59,106 nucleotides of DNA, from NCBI RefSeq assembly GCF_016612545.1, contig NZ_JAENRY010000013.1:1-59106 (forward strand). The letters run 5' to 3'. The stretch is from Streptomyces sp. MBT65. GTDB taxonomy: Bacteria > Actinomycetota > Actinomycetes > Streptomycetales > Streptomycetaceae. Made by a program: the position numbers and the translations under genes. This document shows positions 7,069 to 15,066 of the stretch, piece by piece; within the stretch, counting starts at the first letter, position 1; each line of letters opens with the position of its first letter. The notes beneath the pieces are model-generated. The model did not search any database. It worked only from the letters and a program-made list of their open reading frames with translations, and was not told the DNA's origin.

Positions 7069-9951
7069 TCAGGACGTGAGGTAGCAGGACTTGCTCACGT
7101 TCGGCAGCGGGTCGGTGCCGAAGGCGGCCGTCGTGCAGGCGGCGGAGCCGGTGAACGCCTTGTAGAGGAAGCGGCCCCGGGCGCCGTAGGCCACGGTCTG
7201 CTGACCGCTGAAGCCGCAAGTGCCGCCTTCCACCACGCAGTTGGTGGCATACCCGGCCGGGCCCCCGGTGGCGGTGTAACAAGCTTTCGACTCACCCGAG
7301 ATGGGGTCGCCGAACACGGCGTCGGTGCACGCGGTGTTGCCGCTGGCGGTGGCCGTGGTGAACGCTCCGTAGGCGCCGTACATCACCGGTTGTCCCGCCA
7401 CCGCCGCGCAAGTCGCGTTCTGGTCCGCGCACTTGGTCCAGCCACCGGCCGGTGCCCCGGCGGGCGGCAGATAGCAGGACTTGGCGACGCCGTCGATCGG
7501 ATCGCCGAAGTGGGCGTTGGTGCAGGCGACGGAGCCGTTGGTGACCTGGTGGACGAAGTTGCCGTTCGCGCCGTAGGCGACGTCACGGTTGTAGCCGGGC
7601 ACGGCGCAGGTGCCGCTCTCGGCCGCGCAGACGGTGTATCCGGGCGGGCCGCCCAAGTCGGCGACGTAGCAGGACTTGACGAGATTCGCCGCCGGGTCGC
7701 CACCGAAGGAGTCGTTGGAGCAGGCGGTGCTGCCGCTCACCGTCTTGTAGGTGTACGTCCCGGCGCCGTAGGCCACCGAGCGGGTGCCGCTGAAGGAGCA
7801 GGTGCCGCCCTCGCCCGCGCACCGGGTGTAGCCCGCGCGCAGGGCGCCGGTGCCCGGTTCGGCGGGCGGTGCCGGATTGCCGAGGCCGGTGGCGGAGACG
7901 CTGTAGCTGCCGGGGGCGACGCCGGTGAGGTAGACGTAGGTGTCGTCCTGGCTGCCGCCGGTGATGCCGGAGGTCGGCGTGAACGCTCCGTTCCTCCATA
8001 CGACGGCGCCGTTCACGGTGACCGTGATGTCGCCGCCGAGCTTCGGGACGCCGATCCGGCCGGTGCTGCCGGACGGGCTGGAGAGCGTGGCCGAGTAGGT
8101 GCCGGCCGACGGATCGCGGGACCAGGACGCGTTGATCGCGCCCTGGGGCGTGGTGATGCGGCCCTGGGCACTGGTCAGGTCGCCGGGGTGCGGGACGAAG
8201 CGGTAGGCGCCGGTCGCCGACTCGGGCGCGGTGCCGAGCACGTCGAAGGTGAGCGTGGAGGTGGGCGCGGTGGACCAGCCGTGCGCGAGGCTCATGAACG
8301 AACCGCCGTACGCGAGACCGCCGTCGGACTGGATGCCCTCCCAGAACGTGCTCTTCGTCCCGATGTCGCTGTCGAGCATGTGGCCCCAGGTGCGGCGGAT
8401 CTGGTCCAGGGCGGTGAAGTCGTCGTTGGCGGTGAAGCGGGCGTTCAGCTCCATGCCGCCGGCGAACGGCGAGACGTTGCCGCCCCATTCGGGAGTGGTG
8501 GGGCCGTAGATGCCCCAGTTCTTGCCGAGTCCGGTGATGATGCTCTTCGACTTGGCCGTGGAGTCGCTCAACCCGTACCAGACGGCGAGGGAGTTGCCGT
8601 CCTGCGGGTACAGACCGCTGGTCGGGTTGTCCTTGTACATGCCCTTCGAGGCGTCCCACAGCCGGGAGTTGGCCGCCGACTTGATGGCGTCGGCCCTGCT
8701 GTTCCAACTCGCTGCAAGGGCGCTGTCGCCCTCGACCGCGGCGAGGGTCGCGCCACCCCTGAGGGCGCCGTACAGCAGTGCGTTGGCGGAGATGTTCTCG
8801 CCGCCCTGGCCTACCCGGGCCCAGTCCTGGGTGCGGGTCACGTTGAGGAGGTCGTTGCCGTCGATCTTGTCGGTGATGAAGGCCATCCCCCGCTTGTAGT
8901 TGGACCATTCGGAGTCCAGCCACGACCGGTCGCCGGTGTACGTGTAGTACGTGGACGTCCCCAGCAGGGTCCACGTGTGGTAGGTGTCGGAGCCGGTGAG
9001 GTTGAACGGCGGCCCGGACCAAGGGATTTCACCCGCCGCCGACTGCGCGTTGTACATCGTGGTGAGAGCGTTGCGGGTCGAGGTGAGGTCGTTGGAGTAG
9101 GCGTACTGCGTGGGGACGGCGATACCCATGTCACCGGGCCACACCGTGCGGTCGCGCTTCGCCCCGTCGACCAGCACGGAGTCCCCGACACCCACGGTGG
9201 CGCCGTTGTCCCACGCCGAGGAGGGCGGCGGCCACGCGCGGCCCTGGTTGGAGGCGATCGTGTTCAACTGCACCGTGTACGCACCGGCGTACCAGATGCG
9301 ATTGAGCAACTCGTCGCTGGAAGTGAAGTAGTTGGGGTAGTCGGCCGGGTTGGACTTCCCCGGTGCCGCCGTGAAGTTGAGGCTGACACCGTTGAGGTCC
9401 ACCCAGCCCGAGCTGTCCAGGAAGACGGTCAAGTAGCGGAACCCGCCGCGCAGTTGGGCGGTGGGCATCGTGTACGTCCCGTTGGCGGAGGGCGTGGCGT
9501 AGAGGGCGCCGTCCTCGCCGTCGCGGCCACTGCTGCGGTCGCTGTTGTTGCCCACGTACAGTGACGACTCGCTGAAGGCCAGGCCGACGCGTTGACCGCT
9601 GGAACTGGTACTCCCGAATGACAACGTTACCAAGCCGCCGACCTCCTTCCCGAAGTCGAGCGTGACGGCCGACTGCGAGCCGGAGATCCGGGTCGCCTGT
9701 CCGCTCAGCACGTTCGTCGGGTTCGCGACGCTGCCGGAGGCGCGGTAGACGGCGGTCGGTTTGACGGTGCGCGAGGGAGGCGAGTAGTTCACGGCGTCAA
9801 GTGCCGCCTTGGGAGCGGCTATTGCCGTCGCCGGCGCCGCCCCGGCGGACAGGGCCGGGGTCACGGCCAGCACCGCTGCCACCGCCATGGTGAGCCCGAC
9901 TGTCGGCACTGGTCTGGGCTTTCGGTTCCGCGGTGGTCTGCGGCGGCGCAT
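7069..9951 (-). CDS. secreted GH78-like (alpha-L-rhamnosidase-type) hydrolase with four C-terminal Cys repeats
   Basis: This 960-aa secreted protein has an Arg-rich N-terminus and a hydrophobic signal segment (about 18-38). A beta-sandwich region follows, then an (alpha/alpha)6 six-hairpin domain typical of GH78, with the DGAKRDRTVWPGD signature. A beta C-terminal domain and four Cys-rich repeats of about 61-66 residues complete it. GH78 enzymes release terminal alpha-L-rhamnose from plant glycans. I chose the ATG at 9951 because GGGAGG lies 6-7 bases upstream and a signal peptide follows directly; an upstream in-frame ATG at 10089 would cross the promoter and operator. The gene is divergent from the GH76 gene. 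Linkage specificity is uncertain. Confidence 0.82.
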   Translation of the reverse strand: MRRRRPPRNRKPRPVPTVGLTMAVAAVLAVTPALSAGAAPATAIAAPKAALDAVNYSPPSRTVKPTAVYRASGSVANPTNVLSGQATRISGSQSAVTLDFGKEVGGLVTLSFGSTSSSGQRVGLAFSESSLYVGNNSDRSSGRDGEDGALYATPSANGTYTMPTAQLRGGFRYLTVFLDSSGWVDLNGVSLNFTAAPGKSNPADYPNYFTSSDELLNRIWYAGAYTVQLNTIASNQGRAWPPPSSAWDNGATVGVGDSVLVDGAKRDRTVWPGDMGIAVPTQYAYSNDLTSTRNALTTMYNAQSAAGEIPWSGPPFNLTGSDTYHTWTLLGTSTYYTYTGDRSWLDSEWSNYKRGMAFITDKIDGNDLLNVTRTQDWARVGQGGENISANALLYGALRGGATLAAVEGDSALAASWNSRADAIKSAANSRLWDASKGMYKDNPTSGLYPQDGNSLAVWYGLSDSTAKSKSIITGLGKNWGIYGPTTPEWGGNVSPFAGGMELNARFTANDDFTALDQIRRTWGHMLDSDIGTKSTFWEGIQSDGGLAYGGSFMSLAHGWSTAPTSTLTFDVLGTAPESATGAYRFVPHPGDLTSAQGRITTPQGAINASWSRDPSAGTYSATLSSPSGSTGRIGVPKLGGDITVTVNGAVVWRNGAFTPTSGITGGSQDDTYVYLTGVAPGSYSVSATGLGNPAPPAEPGTGALRAGYTRCAGEGGTCSFSGTRSVAYGAGTYTYKTVSGSTACSNDSFGGDPAANLVKSCYVADLGGPPGYTVCAAESGTCAVPGYNRDVAYGANGNFVHQVTNGSVACTNAHFGDPIDGVAKSCYLPPAGAPAGGWTKCADQNATCAAVAGQPVMYGAYGAFTTATASGNTACTDAVFGDPISGESKACYTATGGPAGYATNCVVEGGTCGFSGQQTVAYGARGRFLYKAFTGSAACTTAAFGTDPLPNVSKSCYLTS
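7072..7833 (-). repeat. four protein-level Cys-rich tandem repeats
   Basis: Four repeats encode the C-terminus of the GH78-like enzyme, in gene order 7642-7833, 7444-7641, 7255-7443 and 7072-7254. Each starts with G-Y/W and carries four cysteines, a central YGA motif and an FGDP/FGxDP motif before the last Cys. The pattern suggests two disulphides per unit and a binding module used in series, possibly for carbohydrate. Confidence 0.85.
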
Positions 9952-10006
9952 GAGTGCCTCCCGGATCGGTGGGGGAACCAGCCGCTCAACTGGACAACCA
10001 GGATGA

Positions 10007-10018
10007 TGAATCGATTCA
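10007..10018. promoter_or_regulatory. LacI-type operator, left copy
   Basis: TGAATCGATTCA is a perfect 12-bp palindrome with a central CG, the usual layout of LacI-family operators. It lies 56 bases upstream of the GH78-like start codon. The regulator is not encoded next to it. Confidence 0.6.
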
Positions 10019-10238
10019 AATAGATCGACCGCGAGGGCCTGGAAGAGGAAGAGCAACGGGTACGCGAGATGACTCGCCGAAGTTCGCACCGATGATGGGC
10101 GCCGGGAGAGCGGGTGTCAACCCATCGCGGAAGCCTTCAACTCCCGGGCAAAAAGCGCGCCTTACGACATTGACAGGGCCGCACCAAGCCGGTTCACTGC
10201 GTCGAGGACGGTAGAGGTATGGACCATTGATCCAGAGC

Positions 10239-10250
10239 TGAATCCATTCA
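10239..10250. promoter_or_regulatory. LacI-type operator, right copy
   Basis: TGAATCCATTCA matches the left operator at 11 of 12 positions and lies 18 bases upstream of the GH76 start. Two copies flanking a divergent promoter suggest coordinated repression, possibly by DNA looping. Confidence 0.6.
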
Positions 10251-10268
10251 CACCCGGCGTCCCCCATC

Positions 10269-12152
10269 GTGAAATCGAGGCGAGTTCCGGTGTCCCCACA
10301 TCACTTCGACATCGTTGTCGGACCACGGTTCCTCAACTTCCTGCTGACGGCCGCCCTCGCGTTCGTGGCACTGGTACCGGCCGCGACGCCGGCGTCCGCC
10401 GCGACCCAGGTGTGCGTCCTGGCCTGTGACACGCTGGACCCTTCGCAGGCCAGGCAGGAAACGTTTCCAGTGCCGGACAGGACGCTCAACGGGCGGCGTG
10501 TGCAACTCCATGTGTCCGACGCGGACGACATGGCGTGGGCCAGTATCGACAACGGCACGACCGGGGACGCGGTGTGGCTGGACCGTTCCTGGGACGGCGG
10601 CGCCACCTGGGACGGCCTGCTCGGCAAGGCGAGCATCCCGAGCACCTGGACCGGCACCCGCACGCTGATGTACAACATCACCGATCCGCGCAACCACAGG
10701 CGCGGCCTGGTCCGGGCCTGCGGCGACGCGGCCGGCGTCGGCTGCACGAACTGGGTCTACCCCACGGTCTGCGACACCGTCTGCGACGGCACCGGCGCGG
10801 CCCAGGCGGCGGGCGACAACCAGCCGGTCCCCTCGACCACCTTGTACGGCAGGACGATTCGACTGCACGTCGACCAGAAGAACGCGGCGGCCTGGGCGAG
10901 CATCGACACCGGTGCCGCCGGTGACGAGATCTGGCTGGACCGCTCCTGGGACGGAGGCGCGACCTGGCCGGACGGCTCCTCCCTCGGCCGTACCAGCACC
11001 CCGTCCGGAGCGACCACGACCCGCACCACGATGTACGCGACCCGTGATCCGCGCGGTCTCCTCTACGGCGGCGCGGTCCGCGCCTGCGGCCGGGAGGCGA
11101 GCCACAACGAGGGCAGCTGCACGGCGTGGTACCGGCCCGTGCCGAGCAGGGCGCGCGCGGCGGCCGACGCACTGATGACGTCGTACGACCCCTACAACGG
11201 CTGGTGGCCGAGCAGTTGGTGGAACTCGGCGGCCACCCTCACCTCCGTCATCGACTTCGCGAAGACCACCGGCACGCACGACTACGACTGGGCCGTCGCC
11301 CGCACCTTCGACCGGAACAAGGGCGTCTTCCCGGCCGGGACCCGGAGTTCGGACGCGATCGAGGGCGACTTCGTCAGCCGCTCGATCGACGACTCGGGCT
11401 GGTGGGCGATCGCGTGGATCGACGCGTACGACTACACGCACGACGCGCGCTATCTCGACGAGGCGGTCACCATTGCCAGTTACATCCAGCAGTACTGGGA
11501 CACCGGCACCTGCGGCGGTGGCGTGTGGTGGGACCGGGAGAGGACCTACAAGAACGCGGTGACGAACGGGCAGTACCTGTGGCTGACCACCGCGCTGCAC
11601 CAGCGGATCGCGGGCGACACCGTGTGGCTCCAGCGGGCGGAGACGTCGGCGGCCTGGTACAGGGCCAGCGGGATGATCAACTCCTCGGGTCTGGTCAACG
11701 ACGGACTGTCCTCGTCCTGTGCCAACAACGGCTCCACCGTGTGGAGTTACAACCAGGGGCTGGCCATCGGTGCCTTCACCGAACTGTGGAGGACGAACGG
11801 GGACAGCTCGCTGCTGGCCACCGCCCGGACCCTCGCGGACGCGGCGATCAGCAGTCCGGCGCTGACCTCCGGCGGGGTGCTCACCGAGTCCTGCGACGCC
11901 GGTTCGGCGTCCTGCGACGACAACCAGAAGCAGTTCAAGGGCATCTTCATGCGGAACTTCGCCGACCTGGCGAAGGCGACCGGCTCCAGCACCTACCGCG
12001 CCTACATCCAGAAACAGGCCGACACGCTGTGGGCACAGGACCGGTCCAACCTCAACGCGCTCGGTGAACGCTGGGCGGGCACCAGCCCGAACCAGACCGA
12101 CTGGCGGACACAGGCCAGCGCGCTCGGGGCACTGACCGCCGCGGCGGACTGA
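10269..12152 (+). CDS. secreted GH76 alpha-1,6-mannanase-like enzyme with duplicated N-terminal module
   Basis: This 627-aa protein has a signal peptide (about 1-45), two tandem modules of about 120 residues (47-163 and 165-289), and an (alpha/alpha)6 GH76 domain (about 295-620). The modules share WASID, VWLDRSWDGGATW-like and RACG motifs. The GH76 catalytic pair is D374-D375 in an SIDDSGWW motif. GH76 enzymes cleave alpha-1,6-mannan backbones of fungal cell wall or mycobacterial glycolipids. The GTG at 10269 has no clear ribosome site. An alternative GTG at 10290, preceded by GAGG, would still leave a full signal peptide. The function of the repeated module is unknown; substrate binding is likely. 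Expression is probably tied to the divergent GH78-like gene through the shared operators. Confidence 0.87.
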   Translation: MKSRRVPVSPHHFDIVVGPRFLNFLLTAALAFVALVPAATPASAATQVCVLACDTLDPSQARQETFPVPDRTLNGRRVQLHVSDADDMAWASIDNGTTGDAVWLDRSWDGGATWDGLLGKASIPSTWTGTRTLMYNITDPRNHRRGLVRACGDAAGVGCTNWVYPTVCDTVCDGTGAAQAAGDNQPVPSTTLYGRTIRLHVDQKNAAAWASIDTGAAGDEIWLDRSWDGGATWPDGSSLGRTSTPSGATTTRTTMYATRDPRGLLYGGAVRACGREASHNEGSCTAWYRPVPSRARAAADALMTSYDPYNGWWPSSWWNSAATLTSVIDFAKTTGTHDYDWAVARTFDRNKGVFPAGTRSSDAIEGDFVSRSIDDSGWWAIAWIDAYDYTHDARYLDEAVTIASYIQQYWDTGTCGGGVWWDRERTYKNAVTNGQYLWLTTALHQRIAGDTVWLQRAETSAAWYRASGMINSSGLVNDGLSSSCANNGSTVWSYNQGLAIGAFTELWRTNGDSSLLATARTLADAAISSPALTSGGVLTESCDAGSASCDDNQKQFKGIFMRNFADLAKATGSSTYRAYIQKQADTLWAQDRSNLNALGERWAGTSPNQTDWRTQASALGALTAAAD

Positions 12153-12193
12153 GCCCGGTGCAGGGTGGGTGCGCGACACCTGGGGTGACGGCG

Positions 12194-12224
12194 GCCTGGT
12201 TGCGCTCCTTGAGCGCGACCAGGC
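12194..12224 (+). terminator. strong hairpin terminator after the GH76 gene
   Basis: GCCTGGTTGCGCTC (12194-12207) pairs with GAGCGCGACCAGGC (12211-12224), a 14-bp stem with one G-U-type mismatch and a 3-base loop, 42 bases after the GH76 stop. It lies inside the longest possible version of the next ORF. That favours a later start for the next gene. Confidence 0.7.
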
Positions 12225-12277
12225 TGGCCGGGAAGCAGCCACCCACCCGAGGAGCAGACGACGAGCAGGTCACGCTG

Positions 12278-12649
12278 TTGACCCGGCCCCAGGAGGTCCG
12301 CGCCCTGATCGCGAACGGCAGGCCGGTTCTCTGGGAGGGCACCGACGCCCCCGGCCGCCCCACCGCTCCCGAGACGGGCGTCCCCGCCGCCCAGGACCTC
12401 ACCGGCAGCCCGCGCGTCGGCGTCTGGATCGACCGGAACGACTTCCTGCACCAGGAGTTGACGGCCGACGGCCGCTACGACGAGACCCGGGGCGGCCGCC
12501 CGCACGCCTACGAGGGCCGCTACTGGATCGACGGCGACCGCATCGACTACCTCGACGACCTCGGCTTCTGGGCCTTCGGCGAGTTCCGGGGCGACGAGCT
12601 GCATCACGCGGGGTACGCGATGCGGCTCGGGGCGGGCTCCCGGTCGTAG
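12278..12649 (+). CDS. Atu4866-like small protein
   Basis: The last 75 or so residues of this 123-aa protein match the small Atu4866-type beta-barrel-like family. They share the pattern QEL-x2-DGRYDE-xRG, AYxGxY, HIDY/RIDYxDDxGF and LHH with the second copy at 19209-19457. The N-terminal 45 residues are an extension of unknown role. The start is uncertain. I chose a TTG at 12278, preceded by AGG at 8 bases, because an upstream ATG at 12158 would put the GH76 terminator hairpin inside the gene. No function is established. The gene converges on the GH4 gene with 38 bases between them. Confidence 0.6.
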   Translation: MTRPQEVRALIANGRPVLWEGTDAPGRPTAPETGVPAAQDLTGSPRVGVWIDRNDFLHQELTADGRYDETRGGRPHAYEGRYWIDGDRIDYLDDLGFWAFGEFRGDELHHAGYAMRLGAGSRS

Positions 12650-12687
12650 CGGATCAGTCGACTCGGCGTGCGGCGGACCCGAACTCG

Positions 12688-13962
12688 TCAGGCCCACCAC
12701 AGGTGTTCGCGGTTGGCGGCGACGAGCCGGGCCGCCAACTCCTCGGCGACCGAGAGCTGCCCGATGAGGGGATGCGCCAGCAGGGCCGTCGCGACCCGGT
12801 CGACCCCACCGTGCAGGGCCGCTTCCAGGGCCAGTTCCTCGTACGCCGTCACATGGGCGATCAGTCCGGCGAACAGCGGCTCTACGGCCGTGACGGGCAA
12901 GGGAGTTGCGCCCTGGGCGTCGATGCGGGCCGGGACCTCGATGACGGCGTCGTCGGGGAGGAAGGGCAGGGTGCCGTTGTTGCGGACGTTGGCCACGCGC
13001 ACGTCACCGGTGTCGGCGGTGAGGGCGTGCACCAACTGCACGGCGGCCTCGGAGTAGTGGGCGCCGCCGCGCCTGTCGAGCAGGGCGGGCTTCTCCGTCA
13101 GGGTCGGGTCGGCGTACATCTTCAGCAAGTCGCGCTCCATGCCCGCGACTTGTTCGGCTCGGGAGGGTTCGGTGAGCTGTTCACGCAGGACCTCGTCGTG
13201 GGCGTAGTAGTAGCGCAGGTAGTAGGAGGGCACGACGCCCAGCCTGCGGACGACGTCCAGCGGCATGCGCAGCCGGTCGGCGAGGGCCCGGCCGTGTTCG
13301 TCGAGGAGGCGCGGCAGGACGTCGACGCCGTCGAGCCGTACCGCCCGTTCCCAGGTCAGGTGGTTGAGGCCGACGTGGTCGAGGGTGACGCGCTCGTGGT
13401 CGACGCCGAGCCAGTCGGCGAAGGTGCGCTGGAAGCCGATGGCGACATTGCACAGGCCGACTGCCTTGTGTCCGGCGTCGAGGAGGGCGCGGGTGACGAT
13501 GCCGACGGGGTTGGTGAAGTCGACGATCCAGGCGTTCGGCGCGCGCCGGGCGACCCGCTCGGCGAGGTCGAGGACGACCGGCACGGTGCGCAGCGCCTTG
13601 GCCAACCCCCCTGCCCCGGTGGTCTCCTGGCCGATGCAGCCGCATGCGTGCGGGAGGGTCTCGTCGACGTGCCGGGCGGCCTGGCCGCCGATGCGGAGCT
13701 GGAGGAGGACGGCGTCGGTGCCGTCGATGCCGGCGTCCGGGTCGGCGGTCATGGTGACCTTCGCGGGACTGCCCTGGCGGGCCAGGATGCGGCGCGCGAA
13801 CCCGGCGACGACCGCGAGCCGCTCCGGATCGGGGTCGACCAGGGCGATCTCGGTGACGGGCAGGCCCAACCGGGCGAAACCGTCGACCAGTTCGGGGGTG
13901 TACGTGGATCCGCCGCCGATCACGGTGATCTTCAACCTTTGACTCCTGGCGGACACGGACAT
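12688..13962 (-). CDS. GH4 family 6-phospho-beta-glucosidase-type enzyme
   Basis: This 424-aa protein belongs to the NAD+- and Mn2+-dependent GH4 family. The Rossmann motif GGGSTYTPE (about 14-22) opens the protein. A CGCIGQETTGAGG segment, a CNVAIG metal-ligand region and HVGLNHLTW follow, as in 6-phospho-beta-glucosidases. These enzymes hydrolyse glycosides by an oxidation-elimination-reduction route. The protein has no signal peptide and is cytoplasmic. The ATG at 13962 is preceded by GGAGG; an ATG at 13989 would extend into the operator region. The gene is divergent from a GntR regulator, with paired operators between them, so that regulator probably controls it. No PTS gene is adjacent, so a phosphorylated substrate is not assured. 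Confidence 0.87.
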   Translation of the reverse strand: MSVSARSQRLKITVIGGGSTYTPELVDGFARLGLPVTEIALVDPDPERLAVVAGFARRILARQGSPAKVTMTADPDAGIDGTDAVLLQLRIGGQAARHVDETLPHACGCIGQETTGAGGLAKALRTVPVVLDLAERVARRAPNAWIVDFTNPVGIVTRALLDAGHKAVGLCNVAIGFQRTFADWLGVDHERVTLDHVGLNHLTWERAVRLDGVDVLPRLLDEHGRALADRLRMPLDVVRRLGVVPSYYLRYYYAHDEVLREQLTEPSRAEQVAGMERDLLKMYADPTLTEKPALLDRRGGAHYSEAAVQLVHALTADTGDVRVANVRNNGTLPFLPDDAVIEVPARIDAQGATPLPVTAVEPLFAGLIAHVTAYEELALEAALHGGVDRVATALLAHPLIGQLSVAEELAARLVAANREHLWWA

Positions 13963-13985
13963 CCAACCTCCGGCGAATTCGCTTA

Positions 13986-14003
13986 CCACTTATTGACCAG
14001 TGG
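13986..14003. promoter_or_regulatory. GntR operator, site A (inverted)
   Basis: CCACT-N8-AGTGG forms an 18-bp dyad 23 bases upstream of the GH4 start. It shares the CCACT/AGTGG half-site with site B near the GntR gene. Confidence 0.5.
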
Positions 14004-14070
14004 GCACATGCTGGGGCACCATTCAGAGGCTGTCAAGCAGGCATTTCCGAAGCAACCGGCAAACATGAAG

Positions 14071-14092
14071 ACCACTGGGAATGACCACTGGT
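14071..14092. promoter_or_regulatory. GntR operator, site B (direct repeat)
   Basis: ACCACTGG occurs twice (14071-14078 and 14084-14091) with 5 bases between copies. The second copy extends to ACCACTGGT, a near-palindrome. The site sits immediately before the GntR start, which fits autorepression. Confidence 0.5.
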
Positions 14093-14109
14093 AAGGAAAG
14101 TTGGTAGGA

Positions 14110-14925
14110 ATGGTCAGCGGTGAGAGCCGTTGGGAGAAGCGGGAGCGCATCCGCACCCACCTCCTCGATCTGATCGAGGAGACCGGGACCGGCCGCCCCC
14201 TCCCGGGCGAACGGCAGTTGTGCGAGAGGCTCGGCGTCTCGCGCCCCACCCTGCGCGCGGTCGTCGACGACTTCGTCCGGGACGGTCTGCTGGTGCGGGA
14301 GCACGGGCGCGGTGTCTTCGTCGCCCGCGCCAAGGTCGCCCAGCACCTCGGGCAGCCGCAGGGCCTGGGCGTCGGCGGTGTGGACGGCACCTGGGCGAGC
14401 CGCACCCTCGACTTCAAGACCATCGCCGCCGGACCCCGGATCGGCCGCCGGCTGGGCATCGCGCCCAGCGAGCAGATCCTGCGGGTCACCCGGCTGCGGA
14501 CGGTGGACGGCGACCCGATGAGTGTGGAGACCCTGCACGTCCCGCACGCGCTGGTCCCGGGGCTGACCGCCCGCGACCTGGAGACCGACTCCTTCTACCG
14601 GCTGCTGGGCCGGCGCTACGAGATCCTGCTGACCGACGCCGCGCAGAGCATCGAACCGACCGTGGTCGACGAGTGGGAGGCCGAACTCCTCGGCGTCTCC
14701 GTGCACACCCCCGCCCTGCTCTTCGAACGGGCGGCCAGGGACGCGACGGGCCGGGTCGTCGAGTTCACCCGCTCCGTCTACCGCGGTGACCGCTACCGCA
14801 TCTTCACCAGGCTGTCGCTGGCGGCCGAACCGGACGGCGGACGCGTCGTCGACGGCTCCTGGTCGGCGGCCACCACCGTCCCCGGCGCCGACACTCTGGT
14901 CTTCGACCCCTATTGGACCAACTAG
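14110..14925 (+). CDS. GntR/HutC-family transcriptional regulator
   Basis: This 271-aa regulator has an N-terminal winged helix (about 5-70) with a typical recognition segment, LGVSRPTLR. A UTRA effector-binding domain follows (about 85-240), ending near YRGDRYRI. HutC-type GntR proteins usually bind sugars, sugar phosphates or amino-acid metabolites. The protein probably represses the divergent GH4 gene and itself through the ACCACTGG sites between them. I prefer the ATG at 14110; an in-frame TTG at 14101 with AAGGA a few bases upstream is an alternative. The effector is unknown, but a phosphorylated beta-glucoside would fit the GH4 partner. Confidence 0.88.
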   Translation: MVSGESRWEKRERIRTHLLDLIEETGTGRPLPGERQLCERLGVSRPTLRAVVDDFVRDGLLVREHGRGVFVARAKVAQHLGQPQGLGVGGVDGTWASRTLDFKTIAAGPRIGRRLGIAPSEQILRVTRLRTVDGDPMSVETLHVPHALVPGLTARDLETDSFYRLLGRRYEILLTDAAQSIEPTVVDEWEAELLGVSVHTPALLFERAARDATGRVVEFTRSVYRGDRYRIFTRLSLAAEPDGGRVVDGSWSAATTVPGADTLVFDPYWTN

Positions 14926-14989
14926 CCACTCCTGTAAGCGAGTTCACCGCGCCGGCTCGTCGGCCGACGCGGCGGTCCCGCACGCCCCG

Positions 14990-15059
14990 CCCCACGTGAA
15001 CATCCCCACGTAAACATCCCCACCTGAACCTCCCCACCCGAACGTCCCCATCCGAAAGG
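14990..15059 (+). repeat. five 14-bp tandem repeats in the GH18 leader
   Basis: Five consecutive 14-bp units begin at 14990, 15004, 15018, 15032 and 15046. The consensus is CCCCACSTGAACMT. The copies diverge progressively toward the gene, and the last one merges into the AAAGGA ribosome site. The array ends 7 bases before the GH18 start codon. Confidence 0.85.
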
Positions 15060-15066
15060 ACCGCTC

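Larger units (their letters stand above)
9952..10268. promoter_or_regulatory. divergent promoter region of the GH78-like and GH76 genes
   Basis: This 317-base intergenic region holds two related 12-bp palindromes (10007-10018 and 10239-10250), one near each gene. On the plus strand TTGACA lies at 10170-10175, with TTCACT 17 bases later as a weak -10 for the GH76 gene. The right palindrome would fall between that promoter and the start codon. I see no additional ORF here. Confidence 0.5.

Noticed and set aside
7390..9564. 724-codon open frame on the plus strand opposite the GH78-like gene
   Set aside because: Low-complexity Gly/Val/Arg-rich translation antisense to a clear secreted enzyme; a usual high-GC shadow frame.
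10248..12242. 664-codon open frame on the minus strand
   Set aside because: Antisense to the GH76 enzyme, with Arg/Gly/Val-rich composition and no recognisable motif.
12169..14094. 641-codon plus-strand frame across the Atu4866-like and GH4 genes
   Set aside because: It crosses two well-supported genes and the operator region and has no domain.
14990..15059. short tandem repeats as a CRISPR array
   Set aside because: Units are 14 bp, contiguous and without spacers, and no cas genes are present.
14926..15066. DasR-type operator (ACTGGTCTAGACCAGT) near the GH18 gene
   Set aside because: No match was found here. The GH20 upstream region is mostly outside the window, so it cannot be judged.
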